From Legionella yabuuchiae (lineage in GTDB: Bacteria > Pseudomonadota > Gammaproteobacteria > Legionellales > Legionellaceae): a DNA stretch of 47,623 bases. Positions 9,801 to 18,311 of the stretch are shown piece after piece. The position numbers and the translations under genes are program-made. The number at the start of each line of letters is the position of its first letter. The stretch's first letter is position 1. Location: the NCBI RefSeq assembly GCF_900640115.1, contig NZ_CAAAIW010000025.1:1-47623 (forward strand), in the 5' to 3' direction. The notes under the pieces were generated by a model that made no database searches, was not told the DNA's origin, and worked only from the letters and a program-made list of their open reading frames with translations.

Positions 9801-9829
9801 ATTCTATAAAAATACCGTGACGACTTCAA
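9801..9829 (-). promoter_or_regulatory. Promoter of rplU-rpmA-obg
   Basis: On the minus strand TTGAAG (complement of 9824-9829) and TAGAAT (complement of 9801-9806) are separated by exactly 17 bases. That is 4/6 and 5/6 to the sigma-70 consensus, about 55 bases before rplU. The -35 region overlaps that of the divergent rplY promoter. Confidence 0.65.
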
Positions 9830-9853
9830 GTTGTATTTAAAATATTGTATACT
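9825..9853 (+). promoter_or_regulatory. Candidate promoter of rplY
   Basis: TATACT at 9848-9853 is a good -10 box; TTCAAG at 9825-9830, 17 bases upstream, is a poor -35. It faces away from the rplU promoter and would give an mRNA leader of about 175 bases before rplY. Confidence 0.4.
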
Positions 9854-9867
9854 CCGCGCACTGTTAT

Positions 9868-10020
9868 TTGAGGATTTCCTCAATTAATAGTCTGTAAAGC
9901 TCGGGCTTAGCAGAATCTACCCCTTTAGGGGCGTATTCTTTTATTAAAACGTTCGCGTTGAGAAGTGAATAGAGAACACGCCTAACCTGGTCGCAAGGTG
10001 TTTTGGGGATATGTTTTTTT
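9868..10020 (+). promoter_or_regulatory. Structured rplY mRNA leader (possible attenuator)
   Basis: The leader holds a TTGAGGA/TCCTCAA hairpin (9868-9883). A second hairpin has CCCC-TTTA-GGGG at its tip (9920-9931) and AGAAT/ATTCT at its base, followed by CTTTTATT, which is terminator-like. A third weak pairing near 9975-10000 is followed by eight T at 10013-10020. In E. coli, L25 is known to control its own mRNA through the leader; similar control here is inference. The first 90 bases could also be released as a small RNA. Confidence 0.35.
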
Positions 10021-10036
10021 TACGGAGACTTATATA

Positions 10037-10738
10037 ATGTCAACAATTATTTTAGAAGCAGAAACCAGAAACGACATAGGGAAAGGTGCGAGCCGCCGCC
10101 TACGTCGTGAAGAAAATAAAGTGCCTGCTATCATCTATGGCGGTGATAAAGAGCCACAATCAATTCATTTGTTGCACAATAAAGTGCTTAAGGCCCTTGA
10201 AACCGAAAGCATTTTTTCTAGTGTGTTTGAATTAAAAATAGATGGCAAAAAAGAAAAAGTGATTTTAAAAGATTTGCAACGCCATCCTTATAAGCCAATT
10301 ATTCAGCACATGGATTTACAACGCGTCAGCGCAAAAGACGTACTTGTTAAAATGGTTCCTATCCATTTTATAAACGAAGACAAAGCCAAAGGCGTTAAAG
10401 CTGGCGGTTTGGTTTCTCATACGATGAATCAGGTTGAAGTTCGATGCCAAGCAAAAGATCTTCCCGAGTACATTGAAGTTGATTTGGCTGATATGGAAAT
10501 GGACGATGTAATCCACTTGTCTAACTTAAAACTGCCAAAAGCGGTTCAATTATCGATTGATCCAACCGAGGGTGGGCATGATCATGCTGTGGTTAGTATT
10601 CACGAACCACGTGTTGAGAGAGAACCTTCTCCAGAAGAAGAGACTCAAGAAGCTGAAGCAGCTCCTGAGTCTGAGTCTGATGAAGTTCAACCAGCTGGTG
10701 AAGAAAGTGAAGCATCAGGCGAAGAAAAACCTGAGTAA
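10037..10738 (+). CDS. rplY: 50S ribosomal protein L25 (Ctc/TL5 form)
   Basis: L25 binds 5S rRNA. This is the long, Ctc-like form: an L25 domain (residues 1-92, RNDIGKGASRRLRREENKVP), a TL5 C-terminal beta domain (to about 185), and an acidic tail rich in Glu and Ser (EEETQEAEAAPESESDEVQ). I chose the ATG at 10037 (233 residues) because GGAG lies 10 bases before it and MSTIILEAETRN matches the family start; the frame reaches back to 9998. It is followed by a hairpin terminator and then pth. Confidence 0.95.
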   Translation: MSTIILEAETRNDIGKGASRRLRREENKVPAIIYGGDKEPQSIHLLHNKVLKALETESIFSSVFELKIDGKKEKVILKDLQRHPYKPIIQHMDLQRVSAKDVLVKMVPIHFINEDKAKGVKAGGLVSHTMNQVEVRCQAKDLPEYIEVDLADMEMDDVIHLSNLKLPKAVQLSIDPTEGGHDHAVVSIHEPRVEREPSPEEETQEAEAAPESESDEVQPAGEESEASGEEKPE

Positions 10739-10744
10739 TGTTCA

Positions 10745-10780
10745 TTGGGTTGAGCGTTGTCGCTCAACCCAAATGTTTAT
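10745..10780 (+). terminator. Terminator after rplY
   Basis: A 12-bp perfect stem, TTGGGTTGAGCG (10745-10756) with CGCTCAACCCAA (10761-10772), has a TTGT loop and is followed by a loosely T-rich stretch (TGTTTATTT). It lies 7 bases after the rplY stop and 34 before pth, so it may only partly uncouple the two. Confidence 0.65.
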
Positions 10781-10806
10781 TTAAAAAAATCACAAGTCAC
10801 TAATTC

Positions 10807-11382
10807 ATGGCCATCAAGCTCATTGTCGGTTTACAAAATCCAGGGGCCTCTTACGCTCAAACCCGCCATAACGCAGGCGGCTGGTTTGCCGAACAATTAG
10901 CGAGCGACTATAATCTTACCTTCAAACTTGAAAAAAAATTACATAGTCAATTAGCTCAGCTCGAACTGAATAATAACACCTGTAAAATTCTATTGCCCTT
11001 AACATTTATGAATCATAGCGGGTTGCCTATACGAGCCGTTGCACAGTTTTATCGCATCAAACCCGAAGAAATTTTAGTGGCGCATGATGAGTTGGATCTG
11101 CCAGCGGGTCGCCTTAAATTAAAAACAGGGGGCGGGCATGGCGGTCATAATGGATTGCGCGATACGATTCAACAATTAGGCAGCAACCATTTTCATCGTT
11201 TAAGGGTCGGAATCGGTCATCCTGGCCATAAAGAGCTTGTATTGAACTACGTGTTAGGCAAGCCAAGTTCGAACGAGCGCGAGGCGATTTTCAAAGCAAT
11301 TGAACGGGCCATTGATGAAATACCAACTCTTTTAACTGGTAATATAGCTAAAGCGATGAATCATCTCAATGTAGGTGATTAA
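10807..11382 (+). CDS. pth: Peptidyl-tRNA hydrolase
   Basis: This enzyme frees tRNA from peptidyl-tRNA that has dropped off ribosomes. The 191 residues show [20 protein letters not shown] with the catalytic His, PLTFMNHSG, and [19 protein letters not shown] with the catalytic Asp. Length is normal. The rplY-pth-ychF order is widely conserved in gammaproteobacteria. Confidence 0.97.
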   Translation: MAIKLIVGLQNPGASYAQTRHNAGGWFAEQLASDYNLTFKLEKKLHSQLAQLELNNNTCKILLPLTFMNHSGLPIRAVAQFYRIKPEEILVAHDELDLPAGRLKLKTGGGHGGHNGLRDTIQQLGSNHFHRLRVGIGHPGHKELVLNYVLGKPSSNEREAIFKAIERAIDEIPTLLTGNIAKAMNHLNVGD

Positions 11383-11413
11383 ATGCGCGAATTCATTTTT
11401 TATAGAGGTTTTT

Positions 11414-12505
11414 ATGGGATTTAAATGCGGTATTGTAGGGCTACCCAATGTTGGTAAATCAACACTGTTTAATGCGCTAACCCAAGCCGGAATTGAGGCG
11501 TCTAATTATCCTTTTTGTACAATTGAACCGAATGTGGGTATGGTTACCGTCCCTGATCCTCGTTTAAATGCATTAAGTGAAATCGTAACTCCCCAAAAAA
11601 CTGTACCTGCGGTGATGCAATTTGTGGATATTGCGGGGCTTGTAAAAGGGGCTTCTAGCGGCGAAGGGCTAGGCAATCAGTTCTTAGCTAATATCCGCGA
11701 AACCGATGCCATTGCGCATGTGGTCCGTTGTTTTGATAATTCAGATGTGGTTCATGTTGAAGGGAAAGTGGATCCGATTGATGATATTGAAGTCATCAAT
11801 ACAGAGCTTGCCTTAGCCGATATGGAAACCGTGGAAAAAGCGCTGAATAAGGCTTTAAAGTTAAGTAAAAGTGGCAATAAAGAAGCGCAATTTGAAAAGA
11901 CAACCTTAGAAAAAATAAAAGCCCATCTTGATGAAGGTTATCCTGTAAGAACATTAGAATTAATGCCCGACGAGGTTAGTGTTTGCCGAAGATTATTTTT
12001 ATTAACTGCAAAACCCGTACTTTATATCGCAAACGTAGATGATAATGGCTATGAACATAATCCTCATTTAAATCGTGTGAAGGAATTAGCATTGGAAGAG
12101 CAGGCCGAAGTGGTGGCTTTGTGCGCCGCCACGGAAGCTGAACTTATCGAACTTGATGAAGAAGAACGCCTCGAATTCATGCACGATCTCGGGTTAAGTG
12201 AACCTGGTTTGCATCGAGTGATTCGTGCAGGCTATAAGCTCCTTGGATTACAAACGTATTTCACTGCTGGAGTTAAAGAAGTCAGGGCTTGGACCATCAA
12301 ACAAGGCGCGACAGCCCCCGAAGCCGCCGGTGTGATTCACACCGATTTTGAAAAAGGATTCATACGTGCTGAAGTCATTGCTTACGATGATTTTATTGCA
12401 TGTCGAGGCGAACAAGGGGCTAAAGAAGCTGGGAAGCTACGCTTGGAAGGTAAAGAGTACATCGTGAAAGACGGCGATGTTATGCATTTTCGGTTTAATG
12501 TTTAA
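11414..12505 (+). CDS. ychF: Ribosome-binding ATPase YchF
   Basis: This Obg-related P-loop protein prefers ATP to [21 protein letters not shown] forms the P-loop, [16 protein letters not shown] is switch II, and NVDD replaces the usual NKxD specificity motif, in line with ATP binding. A coiled-coil insertion (about 130-200) and a C-terminal TGS domain follow. I chose ATG 11414 (363 residues) because AGAGG lies 8 bases upstream and [12 protein letters not shown] matches the family; the open frame extends back into the end of pth. Confidence 0.96.
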   Translation: MGFKCGIVGLPNVGKSTLFNALTQAGIEASNYPFCTIEPNVGMVTVPDPRLNALSEIVTPQKTVPAVMQFVDIAGLVKGASSGEGLGNQFLANIRETDAIAHVVRCFDNSDVVHVEGKVDPIDDIEVINTELALADMETVEKALNKALKLSKSGNKEAQFEKTTLEKIKAHLDEGYPVRTLELMPDEVSVCRRLFLLTAKPVLYIANVDDNGYEHNPHLNRVKELALEEQAEVVALCAATEAELIELDEEERLEFMHDLGLSEPGLHRVIRAGYKLLGLQTYFTAGVKEVRAWTIKQGATAPEAAGVIHTDFEKGFIRAEVIAYDDFIACRGEQGAKEAGKLRLEGKEYIVKDGDVMHFRFNV

Positions 12506-12695
12506 CTCACCGAATGTTCGCTTTTCTTCTTTGATAGTTTTAAACGGCTTGCGTTGTTCATAACCTTCTCTCTAAGTGGCCCGATTTATTCGGGCCATCT
12601 AGCAAAAAAATCAACCCTTGGGAAACAAAGTATGCATTGAATCATCCTTTGTCCCTTGCTAAAGTGTACTCATTCTTTTTGACCCCTCTAAATCA
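12506..12695. other. Intergenic region with hairpin after ychF
   Basis: A perfect 8-bp stem, TGGCCCGA (12577-12584) and TCGGGCCA (12590-12597), has a TTTAT loop. No T-run follows on either strand, so terminator function is doubtful. I see no clear promoter for the downstream ABC gene. Confidence 0.5.
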
Positions 12696-14498
12696 ATGGA
12701 CCATGCTGCTGAGATAAAACGATTAAGCGTTGGGTTTAAAACCAAGAAAAAAACCATCGTTGCAGTTGAAGACGTGGGGTTTGAGCTTTATCCTGGTGAA
12801 ACACTCGCATTGCTTGGCGAGTCAGGATGCGGGAAGTCACTGACCTCACTGGCCTTAATGCGTCTTTTACCACTTTATGGTGTTTACGGTAAGCATAGTG
12901 AAGTTAATTGCGATGGGGTTAATTTACTAAATCTTCCGGAACAACGCATACGTTCGTTTCGCGGTCGAAAGCTCGCAATGATTTTTCAAGAGCCGATGAC
13001 CGCGCTCAATCCAGTGCTAACCATCGGTCAGCAATTAACGGAAGCCTTAAGACAGCATCAGTCCTTAAGTAAATCCGAGCTACAAAAACGTGCGGTTGAG
13101 TTATTAACAGAAGTTGAAATGCCACTTCCTAAGCAAAGGCTCAAACAATATCCTCATCAACTATCGGGCGGTCAAAAGCAGCGGATTGTCATTGCGATGG
13201 CATTAGCGTGTAATCCTGAAATATTAATTGCCGATGAACCAACAACGGCCCTTGATGTAACCATTCAAGCGCAAATTCTTTCCTTATTAAAAAAATTACA
13301 AAAACGTCATCAAATGAGTTTGCTGCTCATCACCCATGATTTAACGGTGGTGAAGGCCACCGCCGATCGCGTGTGCGTGATGTATGCAGGTCAAATTGTT
13401 GAAACAGCGACGGTAAACGAATTTTTTAAACAGCCGCTGCACCCTTATTCACAAGAATTATTGGTATCCGTGCCTTCCATTGCAAAGCGCGGACAGCGAT
13501 TGCATACCATTAAAGGATCCGTACCATCTTTAGATGCGATGCCTACGGGCTGTCGTTTTCATCCTCGTTGTGTCCATGTGTTTGAGCCTTGCGCGGATAT
13601 TGAACCAGCGTTACAACCGATTGAGAAACGATCGGTGCGCTGTCATCTTTATCCAGAACGCACTAGTCCACCAGATTTGCCTGAAAAAAAAGAAACTTGG
13701 TCAGAACATAAGAATCATGATGAAACCATTCTTGAAGTTAACAATATGGTCGTTGAATTTGTTTCAGGCAGTGTTTTAAAAGGAAATCGAGTTTTATTTA
13801 AAGCAGTTGACGGGGTTTCATTTCAAATCAAAAAGGGCAAAACATTAGCTTTAGTCGGTGAATCGGGCTGTGGAAAAACGACGATTGCTCGAACGATTAT
13901 GCAGTTGCAGCCTATTACCTCTGGAGAAGTTATTTTTCAGAATCAAAACGCCACGCATCTAAAAGGCCATTTATTGCGTCAGTTTCGTAAAAAAGTACAG
14001 ATTATTTTTCAAGATCCCTATTCTTCCATGAACCCGAGATGGACTATTGATGAAATCTTAGCGGAAGGCATGCGTGCACAAGGTCTTAGACAACGAGAGA
14101 TTAAGAAAAAACAGTTAACCTTACTAGAGCAAGTTAATCTTCCTTCCAACTGCTTGTCGCGATACCCTCACCAATTTTCTGGCGGCCAACGACAGCGAAT
14201 CTGCATCGCAAGAGCTCTGGCAACGGAACCTGAGCTTCTCATTTGCGATGAACCCACCAGCGCGCTTGATATCTCTGTACAAGCTCAAATTATCAATCTT
14301 TTGAAGGACTTACAGCATGCGCAAGGATTGTCTTATTTATTTATTACCCACAATATGGCGATTGTTGCTTATCTTGCTGATGACGTGTTTGTGATGAAAG
14401 CAGGTAAAAAAGTTGAAGAAGGCCCTTCCCATGAAGTATTTCAAAACCCTAAAGAACCTTATACTCGTAAATTATTGGATAGCGTGTTACCCAATTAG
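12696..14498 (+). CDS. Fused peptide ABC transporter ATPase (YejF/DppD-DppF type)
   Basis: One 600-residue chain holds two complete ABC ATPase domains. Domain 1 (about 5-260) has GESGCGKS, LSGGQKQR and DEPTTALD, followed by the oligopeptide-transporter tail motif GCRFHPRCVHVFEPC. Domain 2 (about 345-595) has GESGCGKT, FSGGQRQR and DEPTSALD. It would power uptake of peptides or similar nickel/opine-type substrates through two membrane subunits and a binding protein. None of those partners is nearby, so it is an orphan ATPase in this window. All ATP-binding residues seen are intact. Confidence 0.9.
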   Translation: MDHAAEIKRLSVGFKTKKKTIVAVEDVGFELYPGETLALLGESGCGKSLTSLALMRLLPLYGVYGKHSEVNCDGVNLLNLPEQRIRSFRGRKLAMIFQEPMTALNPVLTIGQQLTEALRQHQSLSKSELQKRAVELLTEVEMPLPKQRLKQYPHQLSGGQKQRIVIAMALACNPEILIADEPTTALDVTIQAQILSLLKKLQKRHQMSLLLITHDLTVVKATADRVCVMYAGQIVETATVNEFFKQPLHPYSQELLVSVPSIAKRGQRLHTIKGSVPSLDAMPTGCRFHPRCVHVFEPCADIEPALQPIEKRSVRCHLYPERTSPPDLPEKKETWSEHKNHDETILEVNNMVVEFVSGSVLKGNRVLFKAVDGVSFQIKKGKTLALVGESGCGKTTIARTIMQLQPITSGEVIFQNQNATHLKGHLLRQFRKKVQIIFQDPYSSMNPRWTIDEILAEGMRAQGLRQREIKKKQLTLLEQVNLPSNCLSRYPHQFSGGQRQRICIARALATEPELLICDEPTSALDISVQAQIINLLKDLQHAQGLSYLFITHNMAIVAYLADDVFVMKAGKKVEEGPSHEVFQNPKEPYTRKLLDSVLPN

Positions 14499-14613
14499 GA
14501 ATGTCCTAATTTAACCTAGCACAAAAAATGTACAAATGTATTTCATATTTCGTTAAGAATCCCTCTGTATACTTATTAATATGTGTAACAATATCATTTT
14601 ATGAGCAATTTCC

Positions 14614-16482
14614 ATGGTTACGAAATTAAAAAAGTACCAAATTACGTACGATCAGGTTCCTAAAACATTTGGTCTACCAGAAACTCTTTATCTGAATCCT
14701 GCGGTTGATGCTTTACCAGAGAATGAAGCGCTATATTCAGAAGAGCAAAGAACGATGCTTAATAATTTTTTAAGCGTCATAAAAAAAGATTTACCTAGAA
14801 CCAGTTACGTTGATTTTGGTGGTAAAACCGTGGAGGATCTAAAATCATTCTGGGTGGCAACATCTCCCTATGGATCTAAATTAGCGCCTGGTGTGTACCC
14901 TGGTTATACCCAAGGTAATTTCACGGGGGGCATAGTGGGTGAAGTGATTTACAAATATTATCTGAGTATGCCATTAATCAATAATAATCCTGATCTAATT
15001 AATGAGTTAAACAAAGTACAAGTAATCTTAAGTTTTTCTTATATCAATGCCGATGGCAAACCGGCTGGATTTTCACTGGTGGCCTTACTTAATGATCTAA
15101 CGCCGGATAAAAAAGAAAAAGGCTGGATTATTACAACCTTGCAAAATGCAACAGCGGCACCTGAGGATCGCGCAGTCCAGGTCTTTGCAACTGATAATTT
15201 TGTGCCGGGCAAGGGGCAATCTGAAATAGTTGTGGATGGGTTTGATTCGTTTTCAAGTGGGCTTCGGCAAGCCATTAATAATGATAAGATATTTCATCTA
15301 ATTTCAGTCATATTCAATCCTGATGGCTCGATTAATGCAGAAGCGTTACGTGCATTAGAACAGCGAATTCCTACAGGAAAAAATATTGATAATCGTGACT
15401 ATAAACAAGCTGAGTTAAGATTGCTGTTGGGTTTGGCTGATGAAGATAAACGCGAAACATTATCCGCAAGAATAAACCAAGCGATCGAGAAAGATATTCA
15501 TTTTTTCAAAGATGAACGGTATGAACGTTATTTAAATACGCTTTTGGAAGCATTAACGACGGATTTACAATCGTCGCCAGTACAACTCCGACAAGCCATG
15601 AAAGCGTTTATTAAAGAAACGGCAACGAAAGCCACGAAGGTAGAACTGTTCGCAATGGAAAAACATGTGAGTCTGCAATCAGTTCCTTCATATAAGCAGT
15701 TGACCACTCAAATTCCTGACCAAATTAACAAGCTACGTGAGCACTTAAAAGCAATTGAATCACCAACCATCAGCAAGCAAACCTTTTTACGCCGAAACCT
15801 AAGTGCTTTAGGTAAAGGGCTATTGGTTGGTCTTTTGGTAGGCATTGGCGTCGCGTTATCACTAACGGGAGTTCTTGCGCCTATAGGTATTGCTATTGCT
15901 GCTGCAGCTACAGCGCTTGTTGTTGGCGGCGTTTCTTCTGGAATAATGATCAATCAAAATGAACAACGTTTTGCAGCAGAGAATCGCCGGTATCAAAAGA
16001 CGATTACGGCTATTAAAGAGAGGGCCCTCTCTCAGCAAGATAACTTGATTCAGAACTGTATTTATGAAATAGAGCAACCATCACAGATGGCCGATGAAGG
16101 CGTTGCGAGCACTTTAGGATCAGTAAGTGATTGTACAGAACTCTCTATCGAAGAATTGCCTGGCCTACACACATCTGCTTCAGGCAGTTTTTCATCCACA
16201 CATTCCAATGAAGTTTTCACTGAATCAACGCCAACTTCTATCGCTTCAAGCTCCCAAGGCTCTGCCTTATCACCTGAAACTTCTCAAATGCCAAGTTTTT
16301 TAAAAGGAATTCGGTCTAAAAAACTTAATCCCCAAACTGTAGCTCATGCTCTGTGGCGAAAAGATGAAGACGCTGAAGCGACAAAAAAATCGTTGCAGAC
16401 ATTTTCCCTATGGGCTCAAGAGAAAAAGCTTCCATTTGGTGAGAAAGAAGTCAAAGAAGTGCTAGCTAAGACTTATCAATGA
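14614..16482 (+). CDS. Candidate Dot/Icm effector with membrane hairpin
   Basis: I do not recognise a named family in this 622-residue protein. There is no signal peptide. Residues 1-390 look soluble and mostly helical in their second half. Residues about 400-448 form a hydrophobic Gly/Ala-rich stretch (LLVGLLVGIGVALSLTG, then APIGIAIAAAATALVVGG) long enough for two membrane passes, a layout frequent in Legionella effectors that sit in host membranes. A Ser/Thr-rich linker (about 500-560) and a charged C-terminal segment (EDAEATKK...EKEVKEVLAKTYQ) follow. Base composition matches its neighbours. Effector status is inference from architecture and genomic company, not homology. Confidence 0.5.
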   Translation: MVTKLKKYQITYDQVPKTFGLPETLYLNPAVDALPENEALYSEEQRTMLNNFLSVIKKDLPRTSYVDFGGKTVEDLKSFWVATSPYGSKLAPGVYPGYTQGNFTGGIVGEVIYKYYLSMPLINNNPDLINELNKVQVILSFSYINADGKPAGFSLVALLNDLTPDKKEKGWIITTLQNATAAPEDRAVQVFATDNFVPGKGQSEIVVDGFDSFSSGLRQAINNDKIFHLISVIFNPDGSINAEALRALEQRIPTGKNIDNRDYKQAELRLLLGLADEDKRETLSARINQAIEKDIHFFKDERYERYLNTLLEALTTDLQSSPVQLRQAMKAFIKETATKATKVELFAMEKHVSLQSVPSYKQLTTQIPDQINKLREHLKAIESPTISKQTFLRRNLSALGKGLLVGLLVGIGVALSLTGVLAPIGIAIAAAATALVVGGVSSGIMINQNEQRFAAENRRYQKTITAIKERALSQQDNLIQNCIYEIEQPSQMADEGVASTLGSVSDCTELSIEELPGLHTSASGSFSSTHSNEVFTESTPTSIASSSQGSALSPETSQMPSFLKGIRSKKLNPQTVAHALWRKDEDAEATKKSLQTFSLWAQEKKLPFGEKEVKEVLAKTYQ

Positions 16483-16520
16483 AACTCAAATCAACTGCGC
16501 TCGAAACCCTCACTCCTTCA

Positions 16521-16546
16521 CCTTCTCCATTCTAGGATGAAGAAGG
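16521..16546. terminator. Hairpin between convergent effector-like gene and proS
   Basis: CCTTCTCCAT (16521-16530) pairs with ATGAAGAAGG (16537-16546) around TCTAGG with one mismatch. It lies in the 84-base gap between converging genes and could end either transcript, though no T-run follows. Confidence 0.3.
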
Positions 16547-16566
16547 ATCAGTTGAGGAGGCCCGTT

Positions 16567-18270
16567 TTAACGAAGCTTATTTAAAAACGACTCAACCTCA
16601 TTAAGTGGGATAGTACTACTCGTTTCATCTTGACGTGCTTTATATTCAATGACTCCCGCCTCTAACTGTTTATCGCTCACCACTATGCGGTGCGGGATAC
16701 CCATTAAATCATTATCGGCAAATAAAACTCCCGCTCGTTCATTACGATCATCAAGCATTACATCAATGCCCTTATCCAAACAATCTTGATATAACGCTTC
16801 TGCTTTTTCTTTAACGACAAGTGAACGATGATGATTTATCGGGATGATGACTAGCTGAAATGGGGCAATAGAAGTAGGCCAACGGATGCCGCGATCATCG
16901 TGATGCTGTTCAATGGCGGCCGCCACCACGCGAGAAATTCCTAAGCCATAACACCCCATTAACATGGTTTGCAATTGTCCTTCTTCATTGACTACAGACG
17001 CTTTCATTGCCTTGGCATATTTATCCCCTAATTGAAACACATGGCCTACTTCAATTCCTCGGCATGCAAGCAGTGTACCTTGGCCGTCGGGACTATGATC
17101 ACCGACTTTAACGTTTCTTAAGTCATAGATATCGGTAGGTTGGACATCACGGTCCCAAGAAGCATGACGATAATGATATCCTGATTCATTCGCTCCACAG
17201 ACAAATTCTTCTAACGCCATGGCATGATGATCGACGATAACTGGAATCGATAACTTAACTGGACCAATGGATCCTACCGGTGCCTTAAGAGTATTTAAAA
17301 TGTCTTTTTCATCTGCAAAGGTTAAAGGCGACTGAACAAGAGGATGTTTAGCGGCTTTTACTTCATTTAATTCATCATTGCCCTTCAACACTAAAGCAAC
17401 CAAGGGGTGCTCTTTGCCATGAACGACCAATGTCTTAACCGTTTGCCCAACGGGAATATCTAACAATTCGGCAACCTCACGATTGGTTTTCTGATGAGGT
17501 GTGGCTACTTTTTCTATAGGACTCGAGGAAACTTGAGTGGCTTTAGGAGGAGTGAGGCTTGTTGCTTGTTCAATGTTCGCAGCATAATCGCTGTGATCAC
17601 TGTAAAAAATTAAATCTTCTCCTGATTCTGCCAGAACTTGAAATTCATGCGAAGCTGATCCGCCAATAGCTCCAGTATCGGCTTCTACGGCTCGGTATTT
17701 TAGGCCCAATCGATCAAAAATTCGGCAATAAGCATCATACATTGCCTCATAAGTGTTTTGCAGCGAGTCTTGATCCAGGTGAAAGGAGTAAGCGTCTTTC
17801 ATGAGAAATTCGCGCGCGCGCATTACTCCGAATCGAGGCCGGATTTCATCACGAAATTTGGTTTGAATTTGATAAAAGTTAACGGGAAGTTGTTTATAAG
17901 AGCGCAATTCATTCCGCATGATGTCCGTAATCACTTCCTCATGAGTGGGACCAAAGCAATAATCACGCCCACTGCTGTCTTTCATGGTCAATAATTGTCC
18001 GCCGAAGGTTTCCCAGCGCCCGGTTTCTTGCCAAAGTTCCGCAGGTTGAACGGCGGGCATCAGCATTTCCATAGCCCCAGTACGATTCATCTCTTCACGG
18101 ACAATTTGTTCTACCTTTTGTAAGACTTTCAAACCCGTTGGCATCCAGGTATAAAGGCCAGATCCGAGTTTGCGAATCATGCCTGAGCGTATCATCAATT
18201 GATGGGAAACGATTTCAGCGTCAGTGGGGGTTTCTTTGACGGTGGCGTGTAACCATTGCGACGCTCGCAT
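16567..18270 (-). CDS. proS: Prolyl-tRNA synthetase (bacterial type)
   Basis: A class II aminoacyl-tRNA synthetase of 567 residues. Motif 2 is seen as [20 protein letters not shown] and motif 3 near [17 protein letters not shown]. The INS editing domain typical of bacterial ProRS lies between (about 230-390). A C-terminal anticodon-binding domain is present. It lies 41 bases downstream of the SulP-carbonic anhydrase gene on the same strand and may be co-transcribed. Confidence 0.97.
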   Translation of the reverse strand: MRASQWLHATVKETPTDAEIVSHQLMIRSGMIRKLGSGLYTWMPTGLKVLQKVEQIVREEMNRTGAMEMLMPAVQPAELWQETGRWETFGGQLLTMKDSSGRDYCFGPTHEEVITDIMRNELRSYKQLPVNFYQIQTKFRDEIRPRFGVMRAREFLMKDAYSFHLDQDSLQNTYEAMYDAYCRIFDRLGLKYRAVEADTGAIGGSASHEFQVLAESGEDLIFYSDHSDYAANIEQATSLTPPKATQVSSSPIEKVATPHQKTNREVAELLDIPVGQTVKTLVVHGKEHPLVALVLKGNDELNEVKAAKHPLVQSPLTFADEKDILNTLKAPVGSIGPVKLSIPVIVDHHAMALEEFVCGANESGYHYRHASWDRDVQPTDIYDLRNVKVGDHSPDGQGTLLACRGIEVGHVFQLGDKYAKAMKASVVNEEGQLQTMLMGCYGLGISRVVAAAIEQHHDDRGIRWPTSIAPFQLVIIPINHHRSLVVKEKAEALYQDCLDKGIDVMLDDRNERAGVLFADNDLMGIPHRIVVSDKQLEAGVIEYKARQDETSSTIPLNEVESFLNKLR

Positions 18271-18311
18271 ATATTCTCCTGAATTATTTTTATAATTTAC
18301 GTGAATTCGCC

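Noticed and set aside
9860-9945. A tRNA, 4.5S or 6S RNA in the rplY leader
   Set aside because: No cloverleaf, no CCA end, and no SRP or 6S core motifs; kept only as a structured leader.
12577-12597. Strong terminator after ychF
   Set aside because: The hairpin is perfect but neither strand has a T-run next to it; noted only within the intergenic entry.
14552-14571. Possible PmrA site before the 622-aa gene
   Set aside because: The first half gTTAAGAAT fits, but the second half matches only about 5 of 9 and lacks TTAA, so it is not listed as an operator.
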